From positions 1 through 50,986 of the forward strand of contig NZ_PVNP01000147.1 of assembly GCF_002993365.1 (NCBI RefSeq): a DNA stretch of 50,986 nucleotides, given 5' to 3'. The notes below the pieces were generated by a model. The model did no database searches. It was not told the DNA's origin and was given only the letters and a program-made list of their open reading frames with translations. The DNA is from Marisediminitalea alba (GTDB taxonomy: Bacteria > Pseudomonadota > Gammaproteobacteria > Enterobacterales > Alteromonadaceae). Both the position numbers and the translations under genes were made by a program. This document shows positions 1-9,451 of this stretch, one piece after another; position 1 is the first letter of the stretch; each line of letters begins with the position of its first letter.

Positions 1-179
1 AAGAAGGGTCGGAAACCTGGGCGGTGTTTGCGGAGTTCTAAACGATAAAGCGGCGACACGATGAACGAAACAGACTCAGGTATTGACTATGGTCAATACA
101 GACAGGAACCGCCGTGGTACGGAACCGTATGCCCGGTGGTGTGAGAGGACGGGAGTTGCGAAACTCCCTCCTACTCGAT
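1..179 (+). mobile_element. Group II intron, 3' end (partial; domains V-VI)
   Basis: The first ~180 bases end in a typical bacterial group II intron 3' terminus. Positions 114-140 can fold as domain V: a lower stem ACCGCCG/CGGTGGT, a two-base GC bulge, and an upper stem GTACG/CGTAT capped by GAAC. The catalytic triad position reads CGC, with the conserved G.U wobble at its middle pair. Positions 151-167 form the domain VI hairpin GGGAGTT/AACTCCC, followed by CTCCTACTCGAT, a usual intron end with a candidate branch-point A. The intron boundary is therefore near 179. Positions 1-110 would be domain IV and the end of the intron-encoded protein region, but I could not assign a reading frame. The maturase/reverse transcriptase and the 5' part lie outside the window. 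Subclass is not determined. Confidence 0.75.
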
Positions 180-187
180 CGGTGCAC

Positions 188-499
188 TCAGTGAGTGTTG
201 ATGCGATGGGGTGGCGTTTCGGTTTTGACTACCGTCAGTCCATTGAGCAACAAGGTGCCCCGGTAGCAGTCATCGCCGGTGGATGAAAACTCAAATAAAA
301 ACTCGCTGCGCCAATCGAGCTTGCCCCGGAATAACATCGGTCGAGTAGTTTTTCTGGCCACACTGACTAACTGCAAACGCTGCTGTTCGCAGTAGCGGTG
401 CAGGTATTGGTTTGCGCACTCAGAAATAGTTCGGATCCGCCAGAAAAACGCGGCGCCAGCGCACAGTAACACCAATAGCAATACATCAAATAAATTCAC
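188..499 (-). CDS. DUF3301 family small membrane-anchored protein
   Basis: This 103-residue protein has one N-terminal hydrophobic segment (about residues 5-20, rich in Leu/Val/Ala) followed by WRIRTISECANQYLHRYC and a polar C-terminal domain. That architecture fits DUF3301 proteins, which sit beside DUF3549, yqcC and truC in Shewanella, Vibrio and Alteromonas relatives. It starts six bases after the DUF3549 stop, so the two are probably co-transcribed. Its function is unknown. Its stop codon lies only eight bases from the group II intron boundary; the stop appears native because it falls outside the intron. Confidence 0.7.
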   Translation of the reverse strand: MNLFDVLLLVLLCAGAAFFWRIRTISECANQYLHRYCEQQRLQLVSVARKTTRPMLFRGKLDWRSEFLFEFSSTGDDCYRGTLLLNGLTVVKTETPPHRINTH

Positions 500-505
500 C
501 GGGTC

Positions 506-1552
506 TTATCCTGCCTTGTTGAAAAGGGTATTTAGCGGCGCCTGCATCAGTGGATTATTCTGATGTGCCCGGGCCAGGGTTAGCATGGTTCTGCGCAGCG
601 CAGGAATTTGCACCAAATCGCTGAACAGGCCAATAAACAGCTCATGTTTATAGGCACCTTCGGCATCCGCCTTTGCCGCCGCTTCCAGAAAGCGCTGCGC
701 CGTTAAGGTATCTAACTGCGCATCATGTCGCCCGGCGATCACACTCAGTAAATGCATATCAGGCTGCGATATGTTCTCTAACAGCTCATTCACCGCCTGG
801 TTGATTTGCGGGTGATAGTCTGGTGTGCTTAATGCTCTGAGCAGGCCTAGCATGACGTGCTTTTGCGCTTCATCTTTGGCAACCATATTAAGCTGCTCAA
901 TAAAAAAGGTTTGCAGGTTGTCAGGCAACGCAACGCTTTCGAGGCTGCTGAACAATGTTTCTAAAAACGGTTCGCTGAAGTGTCCGAAATTTTCGATAAT
1001 GTGAGCAGCTTGTTTATCATCAATTGCTACCGCGAGGTCGGCAATGGCCTGAACCGGTAATTGTTGCCAGTCGATAATGGCAGGTGCCTGCAGATATTGC
1101 CGGGCTTGTTCCAGTGCCTCGCTTTTCTTGTCGTTCAGCGCCAGACGGGCAATGGCCGAAAACTGCGCCATAAGCTGCTGACTGGGCACAAAGGTATAAG
1201 GGTTATCGTGCAATTCATTACTGCTTTGTTCACCGGCAATCTGGTTGCCTAGTGCATCGACGATGATTTGTAAAAAATGGTTGCGCGCTGCCTGTATTAG
1301 TAAACCCTGTTCATCCAGCGGAAACTTAACAAACCAGATATAACGCTGGGCTTGAGGATTGGTTTGCCAGAACACTACGGCATACCAGGCGTGTTGCTGA
1401 CGAGGGCGGGGAGGGCATACTTTACCGTTCTCGATATCTAAAAATGTTTGCGACGCAACAGGATAAACTCCACGACCTAAATCAAAAATGCGATAATCCG
1501 TGCCCGCATGTAATAAGAACTCGCTCAGCGAGTGAATACTTTTTGAATTCAT
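506..1552 (-). CDS. DUF3549 family protein
   Basis: The reading frame is open for 371 residues from 1621. The family usually begins close to the motif SLSEFLLHAGTDYRIFDLG, so the ATG at 1552 (348 aa, beginning MNSKSIHSL) is preferred. The longer form would overlap the divergent yqcC start. No strong Shine-Dalgarno precedes either ATG. The protein is soluble, with no signal peptide or membrane segment, and has a helical C-terminal half. It is the first gene of a probable two-gene unit with DUF3301 and is divergent from yqcC. The family has no established function; its constant neighbourhood with yqcC-truC is the main clue. Confidence 0.7.
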   Translation of the reverse strand: MNSKSIHSLSEFLLHAGTDYRIFDLGRGVYPVASQTFLDIENGKVCPPRPRQQHAWYAVVFWQTNPQAQRYIWFVKFPLDEQGLLIQAARNHFLQIIVDALGNQIAGEQSSNELHDNPYTFVPSQQLMAQFSAIARLALNDKKSEALEQARQYLQAPAIIDWQQLPVQAIADLAVAIDDKQAAHIIENFGHFSEPFLETLFSSLESVALPDNLQTFFIEQLNMVAKDEAQKHVMLGLLRALSTPDYHPQINQAVNELLENISQPDMHLLSVIAGRHDAQLDTLTAQRFLEAAAKADAEGAYKHELFIGLFSDLVQIPALRRTMLTLARAHQNNPLMQAPLNTLFNKAG

Positions 1553-1612
1553 GCTGATTTTTACTATGACAAAATTTGCCGATAGTGTAACAGGCATTGG
1601 AGTAAGCGCGTA

Positions 1613-1942
1613 ATGATTCATGATCCCAAATCCATTGAACAGGGCTCAGATTTGTTGTTTGAGCTGGAAGAAATATTAAAAGCTGCGGGTTTGTGGTCGG
1701 CGGTCACGCCTTCACAGGAAGCGCTGGCCAGCCAGCAGCCATTCGCCTGTGACACGCTTGCTTTTGAGCAGTGGCTACAGTTTATCTTTATTCCGCGTCT
1801 ACAGGCTTTGCTGAAAACTAATACCTTACCCCCACCCATGCAAATTCAGCCTATGGCTGAAGTTATCTGGCAAGGTAAACATCTTCTTGTACAACGGGTT
1901 CTGGCGCGTTTCGACAGTTGGAGTCAGTGCCAACATGGGTAA
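1613..1942 (+). CDS. yqcC: YqcC family protein (DUF446)
   Basis: This is a 109-residue acidic helical protein without signal or membrane segments. It contains the DUF446-type stretch PFACDTLAFEQWLQFIFIPR and ends in a FDSW-containing tail. In many gammaproteobacteria yqcC directly precedes the tRNA pseudouridine synthase gene truC, and the same holds here. Its stop overlaps the proposed truC start by eight bases (ATGGGTAA), which implies translational coupling. The role is unknown; a link to tRNA modification is inferred only from synteny. Confidence 0.8.
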   Translation: MIHDPKSIEQGSDLLFELEEILKAAGLWSAVTPSQEALASQQPFACDTLAFEQWLQFIFIPRLQALLKTNTLPPPMQIQPMAEVIWQGKHLLVQRVLARFDSWSQCQHG

Positions 1943-2675
1943 CAATGAATTACATGTGGTGTATCAGGATGAGCACATTGTAGCCATTTATAAACCGGCC
2001 GGATTGCTGGTCCATCGTAGCCCGATAGATAAACATGAAACCCGCTTTGCAGTGCAGTTGCTGCGCGACCAGCTTGGGCGGCATGTGTTTCCGCTACACC
2101 GGCTGGACCGGCCAACTGCTGGTTTACTGTTATTTGCGCTGGATAGCGAAACGGCTTCGGCAATGAATGCACAAATGATGAGTAATGGCATGCAAAAGTC
2201 TTATCGGGCGCTGGTCAGGGGTTATGTTAACGCAGCCGGGATGATCGACTATGCGCTCAAATATCGCTGGGATAAGTATGCCGATGCCGACCGCACTAAA
2301 CAGGTTGCACCGCAAACCGCTCATTCAGATTACTGGCCACTGGCCCATTATGAGCTGCCGTTTGCGGTCGGCCGCTATGCCACGGCACGCTATTCCTGGC
2401 TGGGCTTAACACCTCACACCGGGCGTAAGCATCAGTTAAGACGGCACATGTTGCATTTACGTCATCCTATTGTGGGCGATACCACCCATGGTGATGGCAA
2501 ACACAATGGCTTTTTACGCGACCAGTTCGGTTGCCACCGGTTGATGCTGGTGTGCGTGTCGATGGGCTTTTACCACCCGATTAGCGGTGAATGGCTGACT
2601 ATTCAGACGCAAGTCGATAGCGAAATAGAACAGTTATTGGTAAGCTGGCAGCCGTTTTTAACCTGGAGTCAATAA
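1935..2675 (+). CDS. truC: tRNA pseudouridine(65) synthase TruC
   Basis: This 246-residue RluA-family pseudouridine synthase has the signature HRLDRPTAGLLLFA around residue 54, whose Asp is the catalytic nucleophile in this family, and the downstream motif GRKHQLRRHM. The E. coli orthologue modifies U65 in certain tRNAs. The frame is open from 1887, but homologues start just before LHVVYQDEHIVAIYKPAG, so the ATG at 1935 (MGNNELHVV) is chosen. It overlaps the end of yqcC. The flavodoxin gene follows 15 bases later, as in the E. coli truC-yqcA order. Confidence 0.9.
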   Translation: MGNNELHVVYQDEHIVAIYKPAGLLVHRSPIDKHETRFAVQLLRDQLGRHVFPLHRLDRPTAGLLLFALDSETASAMNAQMMSNGMQKSYRALVRGYVNAAGMIDYALKYRWDKYADADRTKQVAPQTAHSDYWPLAHYELPFAVGRYATARYSWLGLTPHTGRKHQLRRHMLHLRHPIVGDTTHGDGKHNGFLRDQFGCHRLMLVCVSMGFYHPISGEWLTIQTQVDSEIEQLLVSWQPFLTWSQ

Positions 2676-2690
2676 AAGTAAGGTAGGTCC

Positions 2691-3140
2691 ATGGCAACGC
2701 TGAATATCATCGTCGGTTCGGTTTACGGTAATGCAGAAAATGTAGCAGAAGAAGTACAGTCTTATTGTGAAGATCAAGGCTTTGACGCGGAAGTCTTTAA
2801 AGATCCGGATGTCAGTGACTTCACCGATCCGCAGGCCTTGTTAGTGATCACATCCACTACCGGCGCAGGCGACTTGCCGCCTAATCTGGAGTTTCCCATC
2901 GATGAGCTACGCACTCAGTTTCCGCTGCTTGAACAGAAGCCCTTTGCGGTAGCTGCGTTAGGGGATAGCAGCTACGGTGATTCCTACTGTGGCGGTGGCA
3001 GAATTTGCCAGGAGCTGTTAACTGAATTACAGGGCTTTCCGGTAGCAGACATGCTGGAAGTCGATGCCATGGAAACACTGGAACCGGAGCAGGATGTACT
3101 TAACTGGTTCAAAGGCATTCAGGATAAACTGATCGCTTAA
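2691..3140 (+). CDS. Flavodoxin (YqcA/MioC-like)
   Basis: This 149-residue protein has a flavodoxin fold. The FMN phosphate loop is near the N terminus (GSVYGNAENVAEEV) and the isoalloxazine-binding loops follow at TSTTGAGDLPPN and ALGDSSYGDSYCGGG. It should carry electrons as a soluble FMN protein. Its place right after truC matches E. coli yqcA, whereas MioC is a paralogue elsewhere in that genome, so YqcA-like is the better guess. AAGGTAGGTCC before the ATG provides a ribosome-binding site. Confidence 0.85.
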   Translation: MATLNIIVGSVYGNAENVAEEVQSYCEDQGFDAEVFKDPDVSDFTDPQALLVITSTTGAGDLPPNLEFPIDELRTQFPLLEQKPFAVAALGDSSYGDSYCGGGRICQELLTELQGFPVADMLEVDAMETLEPEQDVLNWFKGIQDKLIA

Positions 3141-3153
3141 ATTTTTCGGGGTA

Positions 3154-3169
3154 GGCGCTGGCCAGCGCC
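3154..3169. terminator. Perfect GC palindrome after the flavodoxin gene
   Basis: GGCGCTGGCCAGCGCC is a perfect 16-base palindrome 14 bases after the flavodoxin stop. Only a weak T stretch follows, so it may be a partial terminator or an mRNA 3' stabiliser rather than a full intrinsic terminator. Confidence 0.4.
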
Positions 3170-3224
3170 CTTCGTTTGCCCAGTTAGCAGCGCTTATAAC
3201 AGCGCGCCTGAGGACTCGTTTTTT

Positions 3225-3833
3225 ATGAATGATGTGATGAGCCGTTTTACCGACTGGGCAACATTTTACATGTCCAATCTGATTGTAACCGTACTGGTAC
3301 TGATCCTTTTTATGGGGGTGAACCGGTTATTGTTGCCGCAAATCGAGAAGCTGGCCACCAGTAGTAAGCTGAGTGAAGAAGCTCGCAAGAAAACCTATCA
3401 CACGGCCAGATTAATCACTGGCGTTATTACCATTGCAGTGTTGTTGTTGGTGTGGGGCGTAGATTTTAGCGGCCTGATTGTTCTTTCCACGTCTATCATT
3501 GCGCTCACGGGGGTTGCCTTGTTTGCCAGTTGGTCGCTGCTGAGTAATATCACTTCTTACTTTGTGCTGCTGTTTCAGAACTCTTATACTAAGGGCAACT
3601 TTATTCGCATTATCGATGGCGATAACTATATGGAAGGCTATATTGCCGACATCAATTTATTCACCACGCGTTTGATCACCAAAGATGATGAAGAGATTGC
3701 TTACCCCAATAACCTGGTGCTCACCCGGCCTGTGATTATTAACCCTAAACAACACTGGCAGGGGATTGGTAAATCAACCGACAAACAAATGCCTGTTCAA
3801 CCGGAACAGCCCCGGGAAACTCAGAAAGATTAA
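3225..3833 (+). CDS. Small MscS-family mechanosensitive channel
   Basis: This 202-residue membrane protein has two N-terminal hydrophobic helices (about residues 18-35 and 64-80) and a third pore-lining helix around LIVLSTSIIALTGVALFASW. The MscS beta domain follows (DNYMEGYIADINLFTTRLI and YPNNLVLTRPVIIN). Length and layout fit the short MscS group that lacks extra N-terminal domains and a full C-terminal cage. Such channels open under membrane tension and release osmolytes. The C-terminal 25 residues are polar and low-complexity (MPVQPEQPRETQKD). It ends just before a strong terminator. Confidence 0.8.
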   Translation: MNDVMSRFTDWATFYMSNLIVTVLVLILFMGVNRLLLPQIEKLATSSKLSEEARKKTYHTARLITGVITIAVLLLVWGVDFSGLIVLSTSIIALTGVALFASWSLLSNITSYFVLLFQNSYTKGNFIRIIDGDNYMEGYIADINLFTTRLITKDDEEIAYPNNLVLTRPVIINPKQHWQGIGKSTDKQMPVQPEQPRETQKD

Positions 3834-3852
3834 GGTAGCAGACGAAAACGCG

Positions 3853-3876
3853 AAAGGCGCCAGATGGCGCCTTTTC
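3853..3876. terminator. Bidirectional intrinsic terminator (mscS / sel1)
   Basis: GGCGCC-AGAT-GGCGCC is flanked by AAA on the left and TTTT on the right. It can terminate the mscS transcript on the plus strand and the sel1 transcript on the minus strand. The same arms recur in the dapD terminator at 5035-5058. Confidence 0.8.
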
Positions 3877-3925
3877 TTTGAATGCAGCTTAAAAGTATCT
3901 CTGGCTAAGATTACTTATCCACCTG

Positions 3926-4846
3926 TTACCGCCAGCGTTTTCGTCCGCTAATTAATTCCCATATCGTGCTGGCTGCAGGGTCATCGCCGGGTTTTATACT
4001 GCCGCATTTGAAAGATTCATTGCAGCTTACCCCACGAATCCGGCTGCCAATTGAGTTTTGATCGTACTTTCCGCTGCTTACCAGCGTATCCACCAGGCCA
4101 TCGAGTACCAGTGACACTTCAAAGGCTTCGCCAGTAACTTCGATAACTTCAATGTTTTTATCCAATTCCAGCTTAGCGAGGATGGCGGAATCCTGCTTAG
4201 CATTAGCTGAGCGTTCGGCCAGGTCTTTCAGGTATGCCATGGCTTCTGGATGCCGCGCCCTGGCTAAACGCTGAAATAAATCCACTGCGCCTTCTACATC
4301 TTTGGCAGCCCCTGTGCCGGTTTCTTTCATGCGGGCCAGCAAAAACATCGCCCGCATATTGTTTTGTTCAGCAGCGCTCTCGAGTAAAGCCACCGCTTGA
4401 TCCGTTTTATCGCTGTCGCTGGATTTCAGAATCTGCAGTGCTTTTTCATACATGGCCGGCGCATAACCATATTTAATCGAGAGGTCGAGCATTTCATCGG
4501 CTTTGGCAATGTCCTGATCGAGTACAAATCCATTTCGCAACCAATCCGCCATTAGATAGGCGGCAACCGGATCGCGGGAGCGTGCGCCAAGAATTATATA
4601 GTGTTCAGCTTTTTCGAAGTTTTTCTCAAAGCCATCGCCGGAGGCATAGGCCATGGCAACAATGGCTGCTGCCCGACCACTACCATTTCTGGCCAGTTGT
4701 ACCAGGTTACGCAGTTGTGCTTTGCAGTCTTCGTCAACACAGTATTTTTTGGTTTCCGTAGTACCAGAAAAGGCGCTAGCGTCCTGACTGAATGCCAGTA
4801 ACAGCGCTAATGATGTGGCACTGACGATTTGTGGTAATCGCATCAT
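3926..4846 (-). CDS. Sel1/TPR-repeat exported protein
   Basis: This 306-residue protein starts with a signal peptide (MMRLPQIVSATSLALLLAFS, probable cleavage after DASA). It then has several Sel1-like repeats, for example AAAIVAMAYASGDGFEKNF, AAYLMADWLRNGF, YAPAMYEKALQIL and RAMFLLARMKETGTG. Sel1 repeats form solenoids that bind other proteins. The C-terminal ~90 residues are not repeat-like and contain two Cys (GVSCNESFKCGS). It is probably periplasmic. AAGGAAG lies before the start, so either of the two adjacent ATGs could be used. It is a single-gene unit between two look-alike terminators. The specific function is unknown. Confidence 0.75.
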   Translation of the reverse strand: MMRLPQIVSATSLALLLAFSQDASAFSGTTETKKYCVDEDCKAQLRNLVQLARNGSGRAAAIVAMAYASGDGFEKNFEKAEHYIILGARSRDPVAAYLMADWLRNGFVLDQDIAKADEMLDLSIKYGYAPAMYEKALQILKSSDSDKTDQAVALLESAAEQNNMRAMFLLARMKETGTGAAKDVEGAVDLFQRLARARHPEAMAYLKDLAERSANAKQDSAILAKLELDKNIEVIEVTGEAFEVSLVLDGLVDTLVSSGKYDQNSIGSRIRGVSCNESFKCGSIKPGDDPAASTIWELISGRKRWR

Positions 4847-5034
4847 ATCTTCCTTAATTTTGGCTTTGGACTGATGTTACGCATTACTCCTTGTTCCGCT
4901 AAACTTCTCAAAAATGCGCTAACACCTTGTTCACGATTTTACTCTAGCAGTATCACGGAAAAATTGCTAATGCCGGCTAATTATCACCAGAGTGCGATAC
5001 ATGAGCAAAATGGCTCGGGGTTTATCCCAAAGTA

Positions 5035-5058
5035 AAAAGGCGCCATCAGGCGCCTTTT
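5035..5058. terminator. Intrinsic terminator of glnD-dapD
   Basis: GGCGCC-ATCA-GGCGCC is flanked by AAAA and TTTT, 20 bases downstream of the dapD stop on the minus strand. The minus-strand copy is followed by TTTTTACTTT. Confidence 0.85.
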
Positions 5059-5077
5059 CAAAGTAACCGCTGAATGC

Positions 5078-5902
5078 TTATTCAGCGCCACGCAACAGGG
5101 CGTTGATCCCTACTTTAGCGCGGGTTTTTGCATCAACCTTTTTCACGATGATGGCAGCATACAGGCTGTATTTACCGTCCTTACTTGGCAGGTTACCCGG
5201 TACAACTACCGCACCAGCAGGTACGCGGCCGTAGTGTACTTCGCCGGTTTCGCGGTCATAAATACGGGTAGACTGGCCGATGTATACGCCCATCGAGATA
5301 ACTGCGCCTTCCTCAACGATAACGCCCTCAACAATTTCAGAGCGCGCGCCGATAAAGCAGTTGTCTTCGATGATGGTTGGGTTAGCCTGCAATGGCTCCA
5401 AAACACCGCCAATGCCAACGCCACCCGATAAGTGAACGTTTTTACCAATTTGTGCACATGAGCCAACGGTAGCCCAGGTATCAACCATGGTGCCTTCGTC
5501 GACAAACGCGCCGATATTAACGTATGAAGGCATCACCACAACGTTTTTGCCCACGAAAGAGCCGGTGCGTACAGCCGCCGGTGGCACGATGCGAACGCCG
5601 TCAGCAGCAAACTGCTCGGCAGTGTAATCGGCATATTTCAATGGTACTTTATCGTAGAAGCGGCTCTCTGCGCCTTCCATTACGTCATTATTGTGCAGGC
5701 GGAAAAATAGCAATACTGCTTTTTTCAGCCACTGGTGAACAACCCATTCACCGGCAATTTTTTCGGCCACACGTGCTTCGCCGCTGTTGAGTAAGGCAAT
5801 GGCATCGCTCACTGCTTGTTTAACTTCAGCAGGGGCAGCGGAAGGTGTAATACTTGCGCGGTCTTCAAAGGCCGCTTCAATAATGGCTTTTAATTCAGTC
5901 AT
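5078..5902 (-). CDS. dapD: 2,3,4,5-tetrahydropyridine-2,6-dicarboxylate N-succinyltransferase
   Basis: This 274-residue protein matches the usual DapD length. It transfers succinyl from succinyl-CoA to tetrahydrodipicolinate in lysine and meso-diaminopimelate synthesis. It has a helical N-terminal domain followed by a left-handed beta-helix of hexapeptide repeats (about residues 100-230, for example [20 protein letters not shown] and [20 protein letters not shown]) and an acyl-CoA-binding tail. The start overlaps the glnD stop by four bases (ATGA), so it is translationally coupled to glnD. dapD beside glnD and map is conserved in gammaproteobacteria. Confidence 0.97.
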   Translation of the reverse strand: MTELKAIIEAAFEDRASITPSAAPAEVKQAVSDAIALLNSGEARVAEKIAGEWVVHQWLKKAVLLFFRLHNNDVMEGAESRFYDKVPLKYADYTAEQFAADGVRIVPPAAVRTGSFVGKNVVVMPSYVNIGAFVDEGTMVDTWATVGSCAQIGKNVHLSGGVGIGGVLEPLQANPTIIEDNCFIGARSEIVEGVIVEEGAVISMGVYIGQSTRIYDRETGEVHYGRVPAGAVVVPGNLPSKDGKYSLYAAIIVKKVDAKTRAKVGINALLRGAE

Positions 5903-8544
5903 GGTATGTTGATATCTTCAAGTTGATCGAGTTTAAACAATATCCGCTTTTTAAGCGTCGTCTGTTCTTCCGGCGTCAGGGCTTTGCCATGCTCATTCGA
6001 TACGATAAATACGTCTTCTGCGCGTTCACCGATTGTGGCAATTTTGGCTAATTTTAATGTGAGATTGCAGTCTACGAAAGCGTGACCGACTTTAGCAAGA
6101 ATTCCCGGCGCGTCCAATGCTTCCAGCTCAATTAATGTGGCATCATCCTGTGAAGAATAAAAACGCACTTTAACCGGCACATCCAATTGCTTGTGCTGGC
6201 GGGAAAGCTTGCGGGTATTGTTGTGACTGCGTCCGGGTTTAGATAATTGTTCGGCTATGGCCTGTTCAATGGAGCGCAGTCGTGATTCGCCTTCAATACG
6301 GGAACCGTCGTTTTCTAATATTAAGATGCTGTCAAACACATGGCCGTCGCGAGTAACGGCGATATGCGCATCATGAATGGAACAGTTACGACTATCGAGA
6401 ACCGAGGCAATCTGGGCAAACAGGGCAGGGCGATCTTCGCCGTACAGCAGTAACTCGGTACCGCCTTTGGCCAGTTCATTGTTGGTTTTGATTAGCATTT
6501 CGCCAGCTTCATGGTCGAGCTCAAAGGCCAGGATGGCCTGGCTGTGCCAGCTGATTTGCTCTGGCTTAAACCGCGCAAAATAGTCGTCTTCGAAGCGTGA
6601 CCATAAGGCGTCTAAACGACTAGCGTCTGCTTTCGCTGCGGTCAGCAGTTTGAGCGCTTTGGCTTTGTGTGAATCCACCCGTTCGCGCATGGTTACGCCG
6701 CATTGCAGGCCATTATCCAGGGCTTTTTGGGTCATACTGTAAAGCTCTCTTAAAAGCGATGCTTTCCAGTCGTTCCAAAGGTTGTCGTTGGTTGCACGAA
6801 TATCCGCCAGGGTCAGCACATAAAGCAGGTTCAGATGCGTGTGACTACGTACGGCTGTAGCAAAGTCATTTACGACATCCGGATCGTAGATGTCCCGGCG
6901 CTGCGCTACTACCGACATTAGCAGGTGATTTTCTACTAACCAGGCAATCAGATCGGCGTCGGATTTTTCAATACCGTGAGCTTCGCAGAAAATCGCCACA
7001 TCCTTCGCACCCAGCGTAGAATGATCACCATTGCGGCCTTTGGCAATATCATGAAAGATTGCCGCAATATAAATCAGCTCCGGCTTGTCGAAATTCCGCA
7101 CTATACGGCCACAACGAGGAAACTCGCTATTGTGAGGCTGAAAGTAATGGTTAACATGTTTCACCAGGCGATGTGTATGCTCATCTACCGTGTAGGCGTG
7201 GAACAAGTCAAACTGCATCATGCCCACAATGTGATCCCACTCCGGCAGGTAAGCCTGCAGAATGCCGTACTGATGCATGATATCCCACGCGAAATCAAAA
7301 AAATGTGGGTGTTTAAACAGCTCAATAATTAACTGACGACATTCCGCTCGCTCAACATAATAGGCCGACTGAAAACGACGGCGGGCATTGCGCAACTGGC
7401 GGATACAGTTGGTATCCAGGCCCTGAATATCAGGGTTATCCGCAATGGTTTGAAGAAACTTGAGGATATCTTCAGGCGATTCAAAAACGTTGTTGTGCGT
7501 AGGAGAAATATTACCGTCAAGCAAACAAAAATCGTCGTTGATGGTTTTGCGACTCTGGATAGTCTGGTTCAGCATGTCGTAGCGGAAGCGCTGCAGCAGC
7601 ATCTGGTTGAGTTCGCTGATACGGCGTACAATGCGGAAAAAAGCCCGCATCATCTTTTCAACCGCGGTTTTACTGTCATCACCATAGCCCATCATGGCGG
7701 CCACATCTGGCTGATAATCGAACAATAAGCGGTTTTCGCTGCGTCCGGCGACCAGGTGCAGAGCAAAGCGCATACGCCACAACGACATACGGCATTCGAC
7801 TAACTCATCGAGTTCATCCTTGGTGAAATAGCCATGACCAACCAGCCCTTTACCATCGTATTCTTTAAAGTGTTTTTTAGCGACCCAGCCGATTGACTGA
7901 ATGTCGCGTAAACAGCCCGGGTTTTCCTTGATATTCGGTTCAAGGTTGTAAGACGTGCCATTAAACTTAGCATGGCGGGCTTTTTGTTCTTCGTACTTGG
8001 CGGCGAAGAAAGCTTTGCTGGTCCAACAGGTATCTTTTTCGTTGACCGCGTGCCACATGTCCACAAAGGTTTGGTCGCAGCCACTCAGCATACGGCTTTC
8101 TACCAGATTGGTGGCAATGGAAATATCATCCTTGGCAAGTTTTACCGTTTCTTTGATGGTGCGTACCGACTGACCGACATCAAGCTTAATGTCCCACAGC
8201 ATAGTAATAAACTGGCCGACTTTATCCTGCACGTCACGCTTAAGCGGTTTTTTGCTGACAATCAGCAGGTCGATGTCGGAGTAGGGTTGCAAATGGCCGC
8301 GACCGTAACCACCCACGGCACAAAGCGCCAGGCCTCTTTCATTTGCCAGACCGTAAAGGCTCCACAAGCGTTGCAACAACGTATCAATAAATATTGCGCG
8401 CCCCGTAACCAGTTCGTCGATGGGGTGCAGAGTAAAGGCTGCCTCTAACCACTCATAGCTTTGAGATACCAGTTGTTTAATTGATTTGATGTCGTCGACA
8501 GAGTCAATGCTAGCGATTTCTTCACATAACGATTTTAATTTCAC
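5899..8544 (-). CDS. glnD: [Protein-PII] uridylyltransferase / uridylyl-removing enzyme
   Basis: This 881-residue bifunctional sensor of glutamine modifies and demodifies PII (GlnB/GlnK). The nucleotidyltransferase motif [17 protein letters not shown] is at residues 78-94. The HD hydrolase domain carries [19 protein letters not shown] near residue 500. Two C-terminal ACT domains follow ([20 protein letters not shown], then [20 protein letters not shown]). All key residues are present. It lies between map and dapD in the same orientation; the 110-base gap to map holds a hairpin at 8630-8651. Confidence 0.97.
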   Translation of the reverse strand: MKLKSLCEEIASIDSVDDIKSIKQLVSQSYEWLEAAFTLHPIDELVTGRAIFIDTLLQRLWSLYGLANERGLALCAVGGYGRGHLQPYSDIDLLIVSKKPLKRDVQDKVGQFITMLWDIKLDVGQSVRTIKETVKLAKDDISIATNLVESRMLSGCDQTFVDMWHAVNEKDTCWTSKAFFAAKYEEQKARHAKFNGTSYNLEPNIKENPGCLRDIQSIGWVAKKHFKEYDGKGLVGHGYFTKDELDELVECRMSLWRMRFALHLVAGRSENRLLFDYQPDVAAMMGYGDDSKTAVEKMMRAFFRIVRRISELNQMLLQRFRYDMLNQTIQSRKTINDDFCLLDGNISPTHNNVFESPEDILKFLQTIADNPDIQGLDTNCIRQLRNARRRFQSAYYVERAECRQLIIELFKHPHFFDFAWDIMHQYGILQAYLPEWDHIVGMMQFDLFHAYTVDEHTHRLVKHVNHYFQPHNSEFPRCGRIVRNFDKPELIYIAAIFHDIAKGRNGDHSTLGAKDVAIFCEAHGIEKSDADLIAWLVENHLLMSVVAQRRDIYDPDVVNDFATAVRSHTHLNLLYVLTLADIRATNDNLWNDWKASLLRELYSMTQKALDNGLQCGVTMRERVDSHKAKALKLLTAAKADASRLDALWSRFEDDYFARFKPEQISWHSQAILAFELDHEAGEMLIKTNNELAKGGTELLLYGEDRPALFAQIASVLDSRNCSIHDAHIAVTRDGHVFDSILILENDGSRIEGESRLRSIEQAIAEQLSKPGRSHNNTRKLSRQHKQLDVPVKVRFYSSQDDATLIELEALDAPGILAKVGHAFVDCNLTLKLAKIATIGERAEDVFIVSNEHGKALTPEEQTTLKKRILFKLDQLEDINIP

Positions 8545-8629
8545 AACTCACCCAATGAATACTTCAGAACACTCTCTGTGAACTAACCCGTTAGGATTAA
8601 CCCGGCATTTTTCGCTGCCTAAGCAAGCG

Positions 8630-8651
8630 AATGCCGCCCGGAGGCGGCATT
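8630..8651. terminator. Hairpin between map and glnD
   Basis: AATGCCGCC-CGGA-GGCGGCATT is a nine-bp stem just after the map stop on the minus strand. The minus-strand copy lacks a following T run, so it may only attenuate read-through from map into glnD. On the plus strand it is followed by ATTTATTA. Confidence 0.5.
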
Positions 8652-8656
8652 ATTTA

Positions 8657-9451
8657 TTAACTGTGGTGATAAATTCGTTCGAGATCTTCGTCATCCCGAA
8701 GCGTCAGTACTTCAACGCCATCCTCGGTCACTAACAGTGTATGTTCCCACTGTGCACTGAGGCTGCGGTCTTTGGTTACCACGGTCCACTGGTCTGGTAA
8801 GATTTTTGAATAACGTTTACCGGCATTCACCATGGGTTCAATAGTGAAGCACATGCCGGGAACCAGTTCGTCACCGGTACCGGGACGGCCGTAGTGAACG
8901 ATCTGCGGTTCTTCGTGGAAGCCTGCGCCAATGCCGTGTCCGCAGTACTCGCGGACAATTGAATAATTGTGCGCTTCAGCGTGAGTCTGACAAATATGGC
9001 CGATATCGCCCAGGCGCATACCCGGTTTGACTTCCTTGATAGCCTTATAAAGGCATTCCTGAGTCACTCTCACCAAACGGTCAGCCAGAATGCTGGGCTT
9101 GCCCACCATAAACATTTTTGAGGTATCGCCATGGTAGCCGTCTTTTATTACGGTCACGTCAACATTAACAATGTCGCCATCCTTGAGCTTCTTATCAGCC
9201 GGTATGCCGTGGCAGATCACATGGTTTACCGACGTACAAATGGATTTGGGGAAGGGCGGGTGACCGTAATTAAGAGGTGCTGGAATCGCTTGTTGCTCAT
9301 TAACAATATAGTCATGGCAAATAGTGTTAAGCTCATCGGTGGTCACGCCTTTTTTAACGTGTTCACCTAACATCATTAATACGTCTGCAGCCAGTTTACC
9401 GGCAACGCGCATTTTTTCGATTTCTTCAGCGGTTTTAATTATTGCAGCCAC
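8657..9451 (-). CDS. map: Type I methionine aminopeptidase
   Basis: This metal-dependent enzyme removes N-terminal Met from nascent proteins. The frame is open from 9523, but the conserved N terminus is AAIIKTAEEIEKMRVAGKLA. A GTG at 9451 preceded by AGAGGA at good spacing is therefore the likely start, giving 264 aa, the usual length. The metal ligands are in NVDVTVIKDGYHGDTS (two Asp), GHGIGAGFHEEP (His), TIEPM (Glu) and QWEHTLLVTEDG (Glu). The H-G-I-G dipeptide context and lack of an N-terminal extension are those of bacterial type I. It is divergent from rpsB. Confidence 0.96.
   Translation of the reverse strand: MAAIIKTAEEIEKMRVAGKLAADVLMMLGEHVKKGVTTDELNTICHDYIVNEQQAIPAPLNYGHPPFPKSICTSVNHVICHGIPADKKLKDGDIVNVDVTVIKDGYHGDTSKMFMVGKPSILADRLVRVTQECLYKAIKEVKPGMRLGDIGHICQTHAEAHNYSIVREYCGHGIGAGFHEEPQIVHYGRPGTGDELVPGMCFTIEPMVNAGKRYSKILPDQWTVVTKDRSLSAQWEHTLLVTEDGVEVLTLRDDEDLERIYHHS

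Noticed and set aside
83..286. 67-aa plus-strand frame across the left edge
   Set aside because: It runs through intron domains V-VI and into the 3' exon, overlapping the minus-strand DUF3301 gene. It has no ribosome-binding site or family resemblance.
3174..3183. GTTTGCCCAG, identical to the first ten bases of the right-hand intron, just after a hairpin
   Set aside because: The match stops after ten bases and what follows (TTAGCAGCG) does not resemble intron domain I. Most likely chance.
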